Below are positions 14,864 to 23,126 of a stretch of DNA of 25,431 nucleotides, one piece after another. The position numbers and the translations under genes are program-made. Below the pieces are notes generated by a model. The model was not told the DNA's origin and searched no databases. It worked only from the letters and a program-made list of their open reading frames with translations. The stretch spans positions 6,154-31,584 of the forward strand of contig DMTS01000056.1 of NCBI GenBank assembly GCA_003477045.1, read 5' to 3'. The stretch comes from Candidatus Delongbacteria bacterium (GTDB lineage: Bacteria; UBA4055). How positions within the stretch are numbered: position 1 is the stretch's first letter; every line of letters starts with the position of its first letter.

Positions 14864-16744
14864 TTATTTATCAGAAACAATTTTTTTCATTTTCTTCAGC
14901 ATTCTTTCCCCTTCAACAAGACCCTGAATTTTTTCTTCAACCTCACCGTCTGAGTTCATGAAAAGTATCAGAGGAATGTTAGTTGCGCCGTACTCCTTAT
15001 ACTGGGTAATGTACTTCTTTGAAAAATCGCTATCTTTATCCGTAAAGTCAAGCTTTATCGGAATAAAATATTTATCGGCAAATTCGATCACATCAGGCTG
15101 GTTCCAGGTAACTTTATCGAGTTCCACACAATTCATGCACCACTCTGCCCAGAAATCTACCATTACCAGTTTTCCGGATCCTTTTGCAGACTCAACAGCT
15201 CTTTCAATTATAAGAGTATCTGAATCAGTTTTTTCAAATGGCACATGTTTTTCAGAGTTTATATTCTCTATTTCTGTCCCGCCAGCTGAAAAAGGGAGAG
15301 AAGTGTAGTGAGAAAGAGCTTTCAGCGCAAATACTATACTGATAATAAATATAAAAATCCCGACAGATTTTCCAAGATATGTGAAAAAATTGGCTTCATC
15401 TTTATTAATTGGTGAAAATGCGCCTATGTATATAGAAAGAAGTATTGAAAGAACAGCTATCAGAAAATTAAGCAGCTGATCAGGGATCACGATGCTGATA
15501 AAGAAAAGAGCCGCGCCTATCATTACTACACCGAAGAATTTCTTGATCTTCACCATCCATGATCCCGCATGGGGCAGTGCATTGATCGCTCCGGAAAAAG
15601 TCCCAAGCACAATGAACAATAAACCAAGACCGAAAGCGAAAGCTATAAATAAGAGCCAGCCGTATAGAACATCTCCAGCGGTAGCAACATGGATGAGAAG
15701 AACCGCAAGAACAGGCCCTACGCAGGGAGCGGCTACGACTCCGCTGACCATTCCTATTATCATTGCTCCTAAGATACCTTTGCTTTCCTTACCTTTTTTC
15801 ATCCATTTAGTCTGCTGATCGGAAGAAATGATATTCATATCCCAGACGCCGAACATGCTCAGAGCCAGAATTGTAAAGATCGATGCGATCAGTACTCTGA
15901 CATAAGGATTCGCGGCTATATCACCCACCCCGAAGATACCTCCCAAAAAAGATGCGAGCAGCCCGACGACAGAATATGTTACGGCAAGGCCTATTACGAA
16001 AAATAATGACAGAAAGAATCCGGCTGATTTTTTCTTTTCGGATTTTGCTCCCATATATGAGATCACGACCGGAATAACGGGATAAACGCAGGGTGTCATG
16101 CTGTCTAATATGCCTCCCAGAAAAGCTATCAGAAAAACGAGTAGCGTCCATGTTTCTGAGCCTTCAAGAATGGCAGCGAGTTTTTCTTCGAGCGTCATTT
16201 CATCGTCATCACCTGAGAACGCATCAAAAACATCTCCGACCGTTTTTTCATCAGCCTTAATTTCAGGAACCGGTTCAAGGGCTGCATTTTTATCTATGAA
16301 CTTTGACGGGTCCCACTTCGAGAAGTCTATTCTAACATCTTTTTCAACAGGCATAAAACATGATTCGTCACCAGTTTCCGAGCATATCTGATAAGCGACT
16401 TTTATGGATTTATCAATAGAATCTTTATAAATGCCTTCGAATGTGTAGTTGATTATACCTTTATATACAGGTTCGTTTTTGTATGTGCTTTTCCCGGAAG
16501 TGTTATTCCCCTTTTTTCCCAGTTCAGGAAATCCTGTTGTGTCGAAGTAAAAATATTCGCCTTCGGTTATATGATATCCTGAAGGGACATCAATCGATAC
16601 CTGAAGACTGAAATCATCTCCCGGTTTCAAATCGGTTCTGTCGAAGCAGTGGCTTACAGCTACATTTTTTTCAGGATCAAAATCGGTTTGAGCGAAAATT
16701 GAAGCGACTGTGATCGTCATTAATAGAAAGAACAATTTTTTCAT
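14864..16744 (-). CDS. dsbD: Thiol:disulfide interchange protein DsbD
   Basis: An inner-membrane protein (626 aa) that carries electrons from cytoplasmic thioredoxin to periplasmic thiol proteins. All three parts are present. There is a signal peptide (ending SIFAQ) and an N-terminal periplasmic domain with C121 and C129. A multi-spanning membrane domain (about 200-470) contains C219 in DSMTPCVYPVIP and C341 in APCVGPVL, 122 residues apart as in E. coli DsbD. A C-terminal thioredoxin domain carries W535-C-M-N-C539. The ATG at 16744 has AGGA 7 bases ahead; a TTG two codons upstream is too near that site. The N-terminal pair is spaced 8 rather than 6 residues. It has its own promoter and is transcribed with trxA. 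Confidence 0.95.
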   Translation of the reverse strand: MKKLFFLLMTITVASIFAQTDFDPEKNVAVSHCFDRTDLKPGDDFSLQVSIDVPSGYHITEGEYFYFDTTGFPELGKKGNNTSGKSTYKNEPVYKGIINYTFEGIYKDSIDKSIKVAYQICSETGDESCFMPVEKDVRIDFSKWDPSKFIDKNAALEPVPEIKADEKTVGDVFDAFSGDDDEMTLEEKLAAILEGSETWTLLVFLIAFLGGILDSMTPCVYPVIPVVISYMGAKSEKKKSAGFFLSLFFVIGLAVTYSVVGLLASFLGGIFGVGDIAANPYVRVLIASIFTILALSMFGVWDMNIISSDQQTKWMKKGKESKGILGAMIIGMVSGVVAAPCVGPVLAVLLIHVATAGDVLYGWLLFIAFAFGLGLLFIVLGTFSGAINALPHAGSWMVKIKKFFGVVMIGAALFFISIVIPDQLLNFLIAVLSILLSIYIGAFSPINKDEANFFTYLGKSVGIFIFIISIVFALKALSHYTSLPFSAGGTEIENINSEKHVPFEKTDSDTLIIERAVESAKGSGKLVMVDFWAEWCMNCVELDKVTWNQPDVIEFADKYFIPIKLDFTDKDSDFSKKYITQYKEYGATNIPLILFMNSDGEVEEKIQGLVEGERMLKKMKKIVSDK

Positions 16745-16776
16745 GACCAATTCCTCTTTAAATACTTCAGTGTTCC

Positions 16777-16805
16777 AATATATAGTAAAAACGCTACACT
16801 ATCAA
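16777..16805 (-). promoter_or_regulatory. Sigma-70-type promoter of dsbD-trxA
   Basis: On the minus strand, TTGATA (16800-16805), a 17-base spacer and TATATT (16777-16782) match consensus at 5 of 6 in each box. Transcription would start near 16770, leaving a leader of about 26 bases before the dsbD ATG. It sits just downstream of the terminator of the preceding gene. Confidence 0.6.
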
Positions 16806-16814
16806 GAGAAAATT

Positions 16815-16842
16815 TCAAAAAAACACCCCGTTCGGGGTGTTT
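16815..16842 (-). terminator. Rho-independent terminator of the triple-SPOR lipoprotein gene
   Basis: AAACACCCCG and CGGGGTGTTT form a GC-rich stem with a tight TT centre (16821-16842). On the minus strand it is followed by a T run (16815-16823). It lies 18 bases past the stop codon at 16861 and separates this gene from dsbD. Confidence 0.88.
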
Positions 16843-16860
16843 GAAAATTTTAATCCGGAA

Positions 16861-17820
16861 TTACTTCTGAATTATCCAGGAACCTTCAAAACCGTCATTT
16901 TTTAATTTATCTTTTATATCAAGAGCTTCCTGATTGGTCGCATAACCGCCTATTAAAACCTTGAATAGGCTGTTTTCATTGTAAACTACTGCATTCGTAT
17001 ATCCGAGATCGGAAAGCTTTTTAGCTATGAATTCATCGGCAGATTCTCTTGTGGAAAAAGCTCCTATCTGAATGTAATATTCGCCGGAGTCAGCGGCCTT
17101 ATCATAAAAAATATAAGTATTCTGAACAAATGCATCGGCGTAATTCGGCAGAGATTTAATTTTGTCTCTCATTTTTTCTGCGTCAATTTTCGAGAGGTAA
17201 TCCCCAACCTGTACTTTGTAAAGATTGTCGTCTGCAAGTATTATATAGATTCTTTCGGTTATGTCTTTCATTGCAAGCGTTTTTATTTTTTCGGCGTTCG
17301 CTTTCTCTTTAGCTGCAAATATCTGCACACGATATCCGATAACTTTATTAAAAGTGTCTCTTTCCGTTACGGGTACTGATTCGGTAACGGTTGAAGCAGG
17401 TTCAGAAGTCTCAGGGAGAGATATCTCTTTCTTATAAACTTTTTTTGGAACTGAATAAACTTTATCAAATCCTGCCGCAAGAAGCTTGTCTTTCAGAATG
17501 TTGGCTTCTTCTTTATTCTGGCAGTCCCCGGCATAGACCATGTATTTATCTACTATAAATTCCATATACACCGGCTCCTGAACGGCTTCGACTATCTGTT
17601 TTTCAAGTATAAGAGCATCCTTTTCCGCATCTACAGAAGCTACTTTTATTCTATAGCCGTCTATCATATCTCTTTTACTGAGGTCCTCTTCTATTACGAT
17701 CTTATTTGACGGGTCGTCCGGACCGTATTTAGCCTCGGTTACGCCCCTGGTCGGGGTACATGAGGAAATAACAAATGAGGATATTACCGCTATGATCAGG
17801 GACAAAATGAATTTACGCAT
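16861..17820 (-). CDS. Lipoprotein with three SPOR domains
   Basis: A 319-aa protein with a type II signal peptide: hydrophobic stretch ending FVISSC, lipobox Cys21, so it is predicted to be lipidated. Three SPOR-like domains follow at about 54-127 (DGYRIKVASVDAEKDALI), 161-235 (GYRVQIFAAKEKANAEKI) and 244-319 (YYIQIGAFSTRESADEFI). A Ser/Thr/Pro/Glu-rich linker (about 132-155) separates the first two. SPOR domains bind denuded peptidoglycan, so an anchoring, septal or wall-remodelling role is likely. Ribosome site GGAGG lies 5 bases before the ATG. A single-gene unit with its own promoter and terminator. The third domain is the closest to the SPOR consensus. Confidence 0.87.
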   Translation of the reverse strand: MRKFILSLIIAVISSFVISSCTPTRGVTEAKYGPDDPSNKIVIEEDLSKRDMIDGYRIKVASVDAEKDALILEKQIVEAVQEPVYMEFIVDKYMVYAGDCQNKEEANILKDKLLAAGFDKVYSVPKKVYKKEISLPETSEPASTVTESVPVTERDTFNKVIGYRVQIFAAKEKANAEKIKTLAMKDITERIYIILADDNLYKVQVGDYLSKIDAEKMRDKIKSLPNYADAFVQNTYIFYDKAADSGEYYIQIGAFSTRESADEFIAKKLSDLGYTNAVVYNENSLFKVLIGGYATNQEALDIKDKLKNDGFEGSWIIQK

Positions 17821-17876
17821 CTAAACCTCCGGCTATATTTTCTTTATTCAGGCGCACTTTTTGTGAGCATACAGTG

Positions 17877-17904
17877 AATATAAGAAATTAAAAGAATAAA
17901 TCAA
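17877..17904 (-). promoter_or_regulatory. Sigma-70-type promoter of the SPOR lipoprotein gene
   Basis: On the minus strand, TTGATT (17899-17904), a 16-base spacer and TATATT (17877-17882). Implied start near 17870, leader about 50 bases. It lies back to back with the plus-strand promoter at 17927-17955. Confidence 0.45.
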
Positions 17905-17926
17905 TATAAAAAAGTAGTAAATTTTG

Positions 17927-17955
17927 TTGATAATCCCAAAGGATTTGCTTATAAT
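17927..17955 (+). promoter_or_regulatory. Near-consensus sigma-70 promoter of the barrel-gpmI operon
   Basis: TTGATA (5 of 6), a 17-base spacer and a perfect TATAAT. It is the strongest promoter seen in the window, with start near 17962 and a leader of about 32 bases. It shows that this organism uses ordinary sigma-70 promoters. Confidence 0.75.
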
Positions 17956-17993
17956 CATTAATTAAATTCTTAAAATGGAGGATCAGGAACAGT

Positions 17994-18731
17994 ATGCACA
18001 AAAAAACAATTGTAATTTTAATATTGACGGCTGTATTTCTTTGTGCGCAGGAAAACAGATCAAAGGGACGGTTCCAGGGATTCAGTAAGGGGTATATAAG
18101 CGGAACATATAATTTGTATCCTTCTTTTATCAGCGAAATAAATGATGAAGTGAAAGAATTCGGAGCAGGCAGTTTTGAAGAATCAGTATTTTTATACGGT
18201 GGAGAGTTATGCGGAAACTCGAATTCAGCTTTCGGAATAGGCGTTCATTACTTTACAGGTTCAGAACAAATTCAAAAAATAGTTGAAATTGACAGCCTAA
18301 AGCTTGACAGATCCGTTTCTTACAGGATGTCCTTTTTCGGACTGACAGTTAATTATAGAAAATCATTATACGGTGCTTTTGAATATTTCGGATCTTTCAG
18401 CGGAAGCTACGGCAGTATCGAGCTCATCCTGAGTCAGGATTACGGAGACCAGTCATTCGGGGATATGTGGGATTCATTTGATCCGGGCAGTTACCTTTAT
18501 GACTATAACAGATCTGCTAACTACTCCTCGGAACTGATTGTTTTCGGCGTGAATAACGGATTGAGAATGTTCTTGAGTTCGAGGATAGCGGTGGGGGTCA
18601 CCGTAGGCTACACTTACGGATTTGTTTCGGATAACGGTGAAATAAATAACGAGTTTGAATCTATAAAAAATGTCCCTGATCTTAATTTTGAGGGTATGAA
18701 TTATGGTCTGGGCATCTACTTCGGATATTAA
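17994..18731 (+). CDS. Predicted outer-membrane beta-barrel protein, function unknown
   Basis: A 245-aa protein with a signal peptide (MHKKTIVILILTAVFLCA, then QEN). The mature part is rich in Gly and aromatic residues in alternating amphipathic strands (for example SYRMSFFGLTVNYRKSLYGA and IAVGVTVGYTYGFV). It ends in an aromatic residue within GLGIYFGY, as is usual for outer-membrane barrels; about eight strands are plausible. No named family recognised. AGGA 6 bases before the ATG serves as ribosome site. First gene of the operon behind the strong promoter at 17927. Confidence 0.7.
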   Translation: MHKKTIVILILTAVFLCAQENRSKGRFQGFSKGYISGTYNLYPSFISEINDEVKEFGAGSFEESVFLYGGELCGNSNSAFGIGVHYFTGSEQIQKIVEIDSLKLDRSVSYRMSFFGLTVNYRKSLYGAFEYFGSFSGSYGSIELILSQDYGDQSFGDMWDSFDPGSYLYDYNRSANYSSELIVFGVNNGLRMFLSSRIAVGVTVGYTYGFVSDNGEINNEFESIKNVPDLNFEGMNYGLGIYFGY

Positions 18732-18732
18732 A

Positions 18733-20247
18733 TTGAAAAAACAAAAAGTAATGCTGTGTATATTAGACGGTTACGGTATCGGAAAAGATTACGAATTCAA
18801 TGCTGTATCTAGATCAAACAAACCTTATCTTGATAGATTATTCTCCGATTACCCGTCGTCTTCGCTGGTCTGCTCAGGGTTTGATGTAGGCCTTCCGAAA
18901 GGAACGATGGGAAACAGCGAGGTCGGGCATCTTAATATAGGCGCAGGCAGAGTAGTATTTCAGGATATTGCAAGGATCCACAAATCAATAGAAGACGGCG
19001 AGTTCGAAAAAAATCAGGTTCTTTCTGATCTGATCGAAAATACTTTAAAAAGGGACAAATCTCTTCATATCATGGGACTTCTTTCCGACGGAGATGTTCA
19101 CTCGTCTATTGTTCACCTAAAGGAGATCGTCAGAATAGCGTCTTCGGGGTCGCTTAAAAAAATATTTATTCATGTTTTTACGGACGGAAGAGATACTCCG
19201 CCTGAAAGCGGTCTTGGTTTCGTTCATGATCTGGAAATATTCTTGAAGGATACAAACGCCCGTATAGCTTCAATTTCCGGAAGGTATTATGCTATGGACA
19301 GGGATAACCGCTGGGACAGGATAAAAAAAGCATATGATATCCTGACCGATCCTCCATTGCAAGCTCCAGATGTATCAGCTGAGGATATAATCAGAAGGTC
19401 ATATCTCAGCGGAATTACAGATGAGTTTATAGCTCCTACAGCCGTTTACAAAAACAGTGTCCCTGTGGCAAAAATATGCAGAGGCGATTCAGTTCTGTTC
19501 TATAATTTCAGAGCTGACAGGGCAAGAGAAATAAGTTCGGCATTAAATTCGCTTGAAAGCGGCTCAGTAGGAACGAAAGAACTGGAACTTGATTATGTGA
19601 CCATGACTGAATATCGTGAAGACTTTCCGTTCAAAACCCTGTTCCCAAAACAGCACATGGAGAATATACTCGGCGAGGTAATTTCAAAAGCGGGGCTGAA
19701 ACAGCTAAGAATTGCTGAAACAGAAAAATATGCGCATGTAACATTCTTTTTCAACGGTGGAGCCGAGAAGAAATTCGAAGGTGAGGAAAGGATACTTATT
19801 CCTTCACCGAAAGTAGCAACTTATGACCTTCAGCCTGAAATGTCTGCTTTTCAGGTCACCGATAAAGCTGTAGATGAAATGGATAAAAAAATTCACGATC
19901 TGATAATTTTAAACTTTGCAAACTGTGATATGGTTGGTCATACGGGTATTTTCGAGGCGGCTAAAAAAGCAGTTGAAACCGTTGATACCTGTATGGGCAG
20001 AATAGTTTCAGCGGCCGAAAGAAACGGTTATATTCTTTTAGTTACAGCCGATCACGGAAATGCAGAGTATATGATGGACGGTAAAACCCCTTTCACGGCC
20101 CATACCAAGAACAGGGTGCCTTTTCTCATATCGGACAAGGAATTAAAACTTAAGGAAGGTAAACTCGGTGACATAGCTCCGACGATCCTTAAGTTAATGG
20201 GTTTGGATATACCAGATGAAATGACAGGAGAAGTGTTATTTAATTGA
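18733..20247 (+). CDS. gpmI: 2,3-bisphosphoglycerate-independent phosphoglycerate mutase
   Basis: A glycolytic/gluconeogenic enzyme of the alkaline-phosphatase superfamily that interconverts 3- and 2-phosphoglycerate with Mn ions. The N-terminus KVMLCILDGYGIG holds the first metal-binding Asp (D12). The catalytic serine is in KGTMGNSEVGHLNIGAGR. The phosphate and metal motifs FTDGRDTPP, ISGRYYAMDRDNRWDR, LNFANCDMVGHTG and TADHGNAEYM follow in order. I chose a TTG start at 18733: it gives the family-typical N-terminus and puts the serine at 62, as in the Bacillus enzyme. An in-frame ATG at 18703, inside the preceding gene with a GAGGG 8 bases ahead, would add ten residues with no family counterpart. 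The length of 504 aa is normal. Confidence 0.95.
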   Translation: MKKQKVMLCILDGYGIGKDYEFNAVSRSNKPYLDRLFSDYPSSSLVCSGFDVGLPKGTMGNSEVGHLNIGAGRVVFQDIARIHKSIEDGEFEKNQVLSDLIENTLKRDKSLHIMGLLSDGDVHSSIVHLKEIVRIASSGSLKKIFIHVFTDGRDTPPESGLGFVHDLEIFLKDTNARIASISGRYYAMDRDNRWDRIKKAYDILTDPPLQAPDVSAEDIIRRSYLSGITDEFIAPTAVYKNSVPVAKICRGDSVLFYNFRADRAREISSALNSLESGSVGTKELELDYVTMTEYREDFPFKTLFPKQHMENILGEVISKAGLKQLRIAETEKYAHVTFFFNGGAEKKFEGEERILIPSPKVATYDLQPEMSAFQVTDKAVDEMDKKIHDLIILNFANCDMVGHTGIFEAAKKAVETVDTCMGRIVSAAERNGYILLVTADHGNAEYMMDGKTPFTAHTKNRVPFLISDKELKLKEGKLGDIAPTILKLMGLDIPDEMTGEVLFN

Positions 20248-20254
20248 AGTGATT

Positions 20255-21838
20255 ATGACGGAATTTAAAGAATTATATGTCAGAAAAGGATCAGTAGCTC
20301 AGGACTACATTGATATCGCACAGGATATTTATGTGGAGATAAACAATTATTTTAAAATAATCGACTGCAATCTGAAATTCTGCAGAATGATGAACAAACC
20401 CAGAACCGAACTTTTCGGCACTAGCATTTTGGATGCAATTCACGAAAAGGATAAGATAAAATTTCAGAATATAATAAGGAACGCACTCTTAAAAAAATTC
20501 AAAGACGGTATCATAAGATCCGATCTCGTAGATTACAAAAGCAGGATCATCGCCACTACTATGAAATTGAACCCTATCCTGGACGACAACAATAACATAG
20601 TAGGAATGTTTGTCAAATTCAGCTCATTCAGACTGAGAGTTGAAGATTCTGCTGTAAACACAATTTTCATGTCAATATATAACTCTCTGACAGATCTTTA
20701 TACGATCTACGGTACTGACACAAAGATAAGAATAAACCATGTCAATACATCTCTTCTCAATATTCTTGGTTATACCAGGGATGAAATGATGGGAAGGCAT
20801 GTGGCTGACTTCCTTGTCAAAAATAAGGATCAGGAAGAAAACATAAAAAAACTTTTCAAATCTCTTGAAAGTACTGGCAATTTTACAGGCGAAGTTCTGT
20901 ATCAGGCTAAAAACGGGGAAGAGATCCCTATCCACCTTTCGATTTCATCTCTGGTTCATAACGGAAAAGTTATTGGAAGCCTCGGTATAGGAAGAGATAT
21001 GCGCGAACAGAAAAGACTTGAGTCCGAAAACAAATCATTCGAGCTCAAACTTCAAAACCAGTCAAAGCTGGCAGAATTCGGAATGATGCTTCAGGGTGTT
21101 GCGCATAATATGAGCACCCCGCTAACAGGAATAAAAAGCAGCGCGCAGCTCCAGCATTCAAGGCTTATCAAATTCAAAGATAAGTTGGCGGAAAAATATG
21201 GAGAAGATCGGGAAATAAGCGATAATATCACAGATATAATGAAATTCTTCGAGCTTATTGACCAGTCTGTAAGCAAGCTTTCAAAGATAATAAAAAACAT
21301 GATGTCAAAATCAAGAGATCAGCAATCGTTAAGTAAAGAAGCGCTTAATCTTGCATATGTCATGAATCAGGAGATCGAATTTCTCTATGCGAACCAGTTT
21401 TTTAAGAACAGGGTAGAAAAAAATATCAGCATTCAGCCTGACCTGCCAGTGATCTATGGCCTGTATTCAGATTTTTCGCAAAGTTTTGTGAATATAATAA
21501 AGAACGGCGTTGATGCAATGTGGGATTCTCCTGTTAAAAAGATGGATATTGTGATGTATTATGAAAGCGGAGCGATTTTTGTTAAAATTAAAGACACAGG
21601 GAAAGGGATTCCGCACGATATAGCTGATAAAATATTCGACCCTTTTTTCACTACGAAACCAAAGTTTAAAGATGCAAAAGGCGAAGAGCCGAACGGAACC
21701 GGATTGGGGCTCGACAGCGTTCGTTCCCTTTTAAAACCCTACAGGGCTAAGATTACTTTTGAGTCTGGACCTGGTAAAGGTACGGAATTCATTATCGCGA
21801 TCCCGGTAAAAGAAAATCAGACAGATTTAAATAATTAA
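20255..21838 (+). CDS. PAS-domain sensor histidine kinase (orphan)
   Basis: About 527 aa, without signal peptide or membrane segments, so a soluble cytoplasmic sensor. Two PAS domains lie at about 20-125 and 140-250; the second ends in GSLGIGRDMREQKRLE, the usual PAS/PAC junction. A coiled linker leads to a dimerisation and phospho-acceptor domain with H284 in VAHNMSTPLTG, a variant H box. The ATPase domain shows an N box (NIIKNGVDAM), G1 (DTGKGIP), F box (FDPFFTTK) and G2 (GTGLGL). It follows gpmI by 7 bases, or less if an upstream in-frame GTG at 20249 is used. No response regulator is in the window, so the partner and signal are unknown. Confidence 0.92.
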   Translation: MTEFKELYVRKGSVAQDYIDIAQDIYVEINNYFKIIDCNLKFCRMMNKPRTELFGTSILDAIHEKDKIKFQNIIRNALLKKFKDGIIRSDLVDYKSRIIATTMKLNPILDDNNNIVGMFVKFSSFRLRVEDSAVNTIFMSIYNSLTDLYTIYGTDTKIRINHVNTSLLNILGYTRDEMMGRHVADFLVKNKDQEENIKKLFKSLESTGNFTGEVLYQAKNGEEIPIHLSISSLVHNGKVIGSLGIGRDMREQKRLESENKSFELKLQNQSKLAEFGMMLQGVAHNMSTPLTGIKSSAQLQHSRLIKFKDKLAEKYGEDREISDNITDIMKFFELIDQSVSKLSKIIKNMMSKSRDQQSLSKEALNLAYVMNQEIEFLYANQFFKNRVEKNISIQPDLPVIYGLYSDFSQSFVNIIKNGVDAMWDSPVKKMDIVMYYESGAIFVKIKDTGKGIPHDIADKIFDPFFTTKPKFKDAKGEEPNGTGLGLDSVRSLLKPYRAKITFESGPGKGTEFIIAIPVKENQTDLNN

Positions 21839-21854
21839 AAAAAAGAGGTATGTT

Positions 21855-22361
21855 ATGAAGAAGATAAACGGACAGTTGAAGGCTGACGGGCTAAAAATAG
21901 CAATAGTGGGTTCAAGATTCAACGAAATCATCACGACACGGCTTATCGGCGGAGCAGAAGACTGTTTTATCAGGCACGGTGGTGATAAGGAATATCTGGA
22001 ATTGATCATGGTGCCTGGCGCGTTTGAAATACCGCTTACAGCTCAGAAACTCGTCAATATTCATAGAGACAAGTATGATGCGATCGTTTGTCTCGGAGCC
22101 GTTATAAGAGGCAATACCCCGCATTTTGAGTATGTTGCGGCAGAGGTATCAAAAGGGATCGCACATGTAAGTCTGGAAAGCAATAAACCCGTTATATTCG
22201 GAGTGCTTACAACCGATTCTGTCGAACAGGCTATCGAAAGAGCCGGTTCTAAATCCGGAAATAAAGGCTGGGATGCAATGCTCTCCGCTATAGAAATGGC
22301 TAATCTTTTTAAAGAAATTGAAGCGGATGACGGGTATAAACCAAAAAAAGTAAAAAAGTAA
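21855..22361 (+). CDS. ribH: 6,7-dimethyl-8-ribityllumazine synthase
   Basis: Penultimate enzyme of riboflavin synthesis: condenses ribityl-aminouracil with dihydroxybutanone phosphate. The 168-aa length is typical. Substrate-site motifs are seen in order: SRFNE (20-24), PGAFEIP (54-60), LGAVIRGNTPHFEYV with H90, FGVLTTDSVEQAIERAG with R129. A Lys-rich tail follows about residue 160. Ribosome site AGAGG lies 6 bases before the ATG. No other rib gene is adjacent, and the 16-base gap upstream leaves no room for an FMN riboswitch. Confidence 0.96.
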   Translation: MKKINGQLKADGLKIAIVGSRFNEIITTRLIGGAEDCFIRHGGDKEYLELIMVPGAFEIPLTAQKLVNIHRDKYDAIVCLGAVIRGNTPHFEYVAAEVSKGIAHVSLESNKPVIFGVLTTDSVEQAIERAGSKSGNKGWDAMLSAIEMANLFKEIEADDGYKPKKVKK

Positions 22362-22370
22362 CAGAAGTAA

Positions 22371-23123
22371 ATGATTAAAATAAAAGACCGTTCAGAAATC
22401 ACTAAAATGCGGAACGCAGGGAAGCTCGCTGCCCGCGTTCTCGAATTTATAGCGCCCTATGTAAAAGAAGGCCAGTCAACAGGGAATCTAAATGATCTTT
22501 GCCACGAATTCATAATAAACAACGGCGCAGTTCCCGCACCATTAAACTATCACGGATATCCGAAAAGCATATGTACTTCAGTAAATAATATCGTGTGCCA
22601 CGGGATACCCGATAAAGATCAGATACTAAAAAGCGGAGATATAGTGAATGTGGACATAACTGTCATCCTGGACGGTTATTTCGGCGATACATCATCCACT
22701 TTCATGATAGGCAATGTGTCGGAATCGGCGAGACTTTTAGTTGAACGGACGGAGAACGCCATGTACCGCGGAATAGAAGCTGTAAAGCCTGATGCGTATC
22801 TTTTCGAGGTAGGAAGAGCCATAGAAAAATATATTTCAAAGATCGGCTATTCCATCGTGAGGGAATACGGCGGCCACGGGATCGGTAGTGAATTTCACGA
22901 GGACCCTCATGTCTATCATTTTTATACCACTTTAAACAAGATCAGGCTTAAACCGGGTATGTGCTTTACTGTCGAGCCTATGATAAATGAAGGCAGGTAT
23001 GAAGTCATAACTTCAAAAAAAGACGGCTGGACCGTAAAAACTAAAGATAATTCTCTTTCTGCACAGTTCGAGCATACGGTTCTGGTAACCGAGCAGGGGT
23101 ATGAGATCCTAACTAAATTATAA
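22371..23123 (+). CDS. map: Methionine aminopeptidase, type I
   Basis: Removes the N-terminal Met from nascent proteins. At 250 aa it is a typical bacterial type Ia enzyme without an N-terminal extension. Metal ligands are visible: D95 in VNVDITV, D106 in GDTSSTF, His in GGHGIG, Glu in FTVEPMIN and Glu in QFEHTVLV. The substrate-binding His77 is in NNIVCHGIPD. Nine bases separate it from ribH, and QueH starts three bases after its stop. Confidence 0.96.
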   Translation: MIKIKDRSEITKMRNAGKLAARVLEFIAPYVKEGQSTGNLNDLCHEFIINNGAVPAPLNYHGYPKSICTSVNNIVCHGIPDKDQILKSGDIVNVDITVILDGYFGDTSSTFMIGNVSESARLLVERTENAMYRGIEAVKPDAYLFEVGRAIEKYISKIGYSIVREYGGHGIGSEFHEDPHVYHFYTTLNKIRLKPGMCFTVEPMINEGRYEVITSKKDGWTVKTKDNSLSAQFEHTVLVTEQGYEILTKL

Positions 23124-23126
23124 TCC

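Noticed and set aside
17859..17878. TTTGTGA-like half-site in the leader of the SPOR lipoprotein gene, considered as a second Crp site
   Set aside because: The second arm reads AGTGA, not TCACA, so there is no palindrome.
21839..21854. Possible FMN riboswitch before ribH
   Set aside because: Only 16 bases lie between the kinase stop and ribH, too short for the element.
23124..23126. Possible preQ1 riboswitch before queH
   Set aside because: Only three bases separate map and queH.
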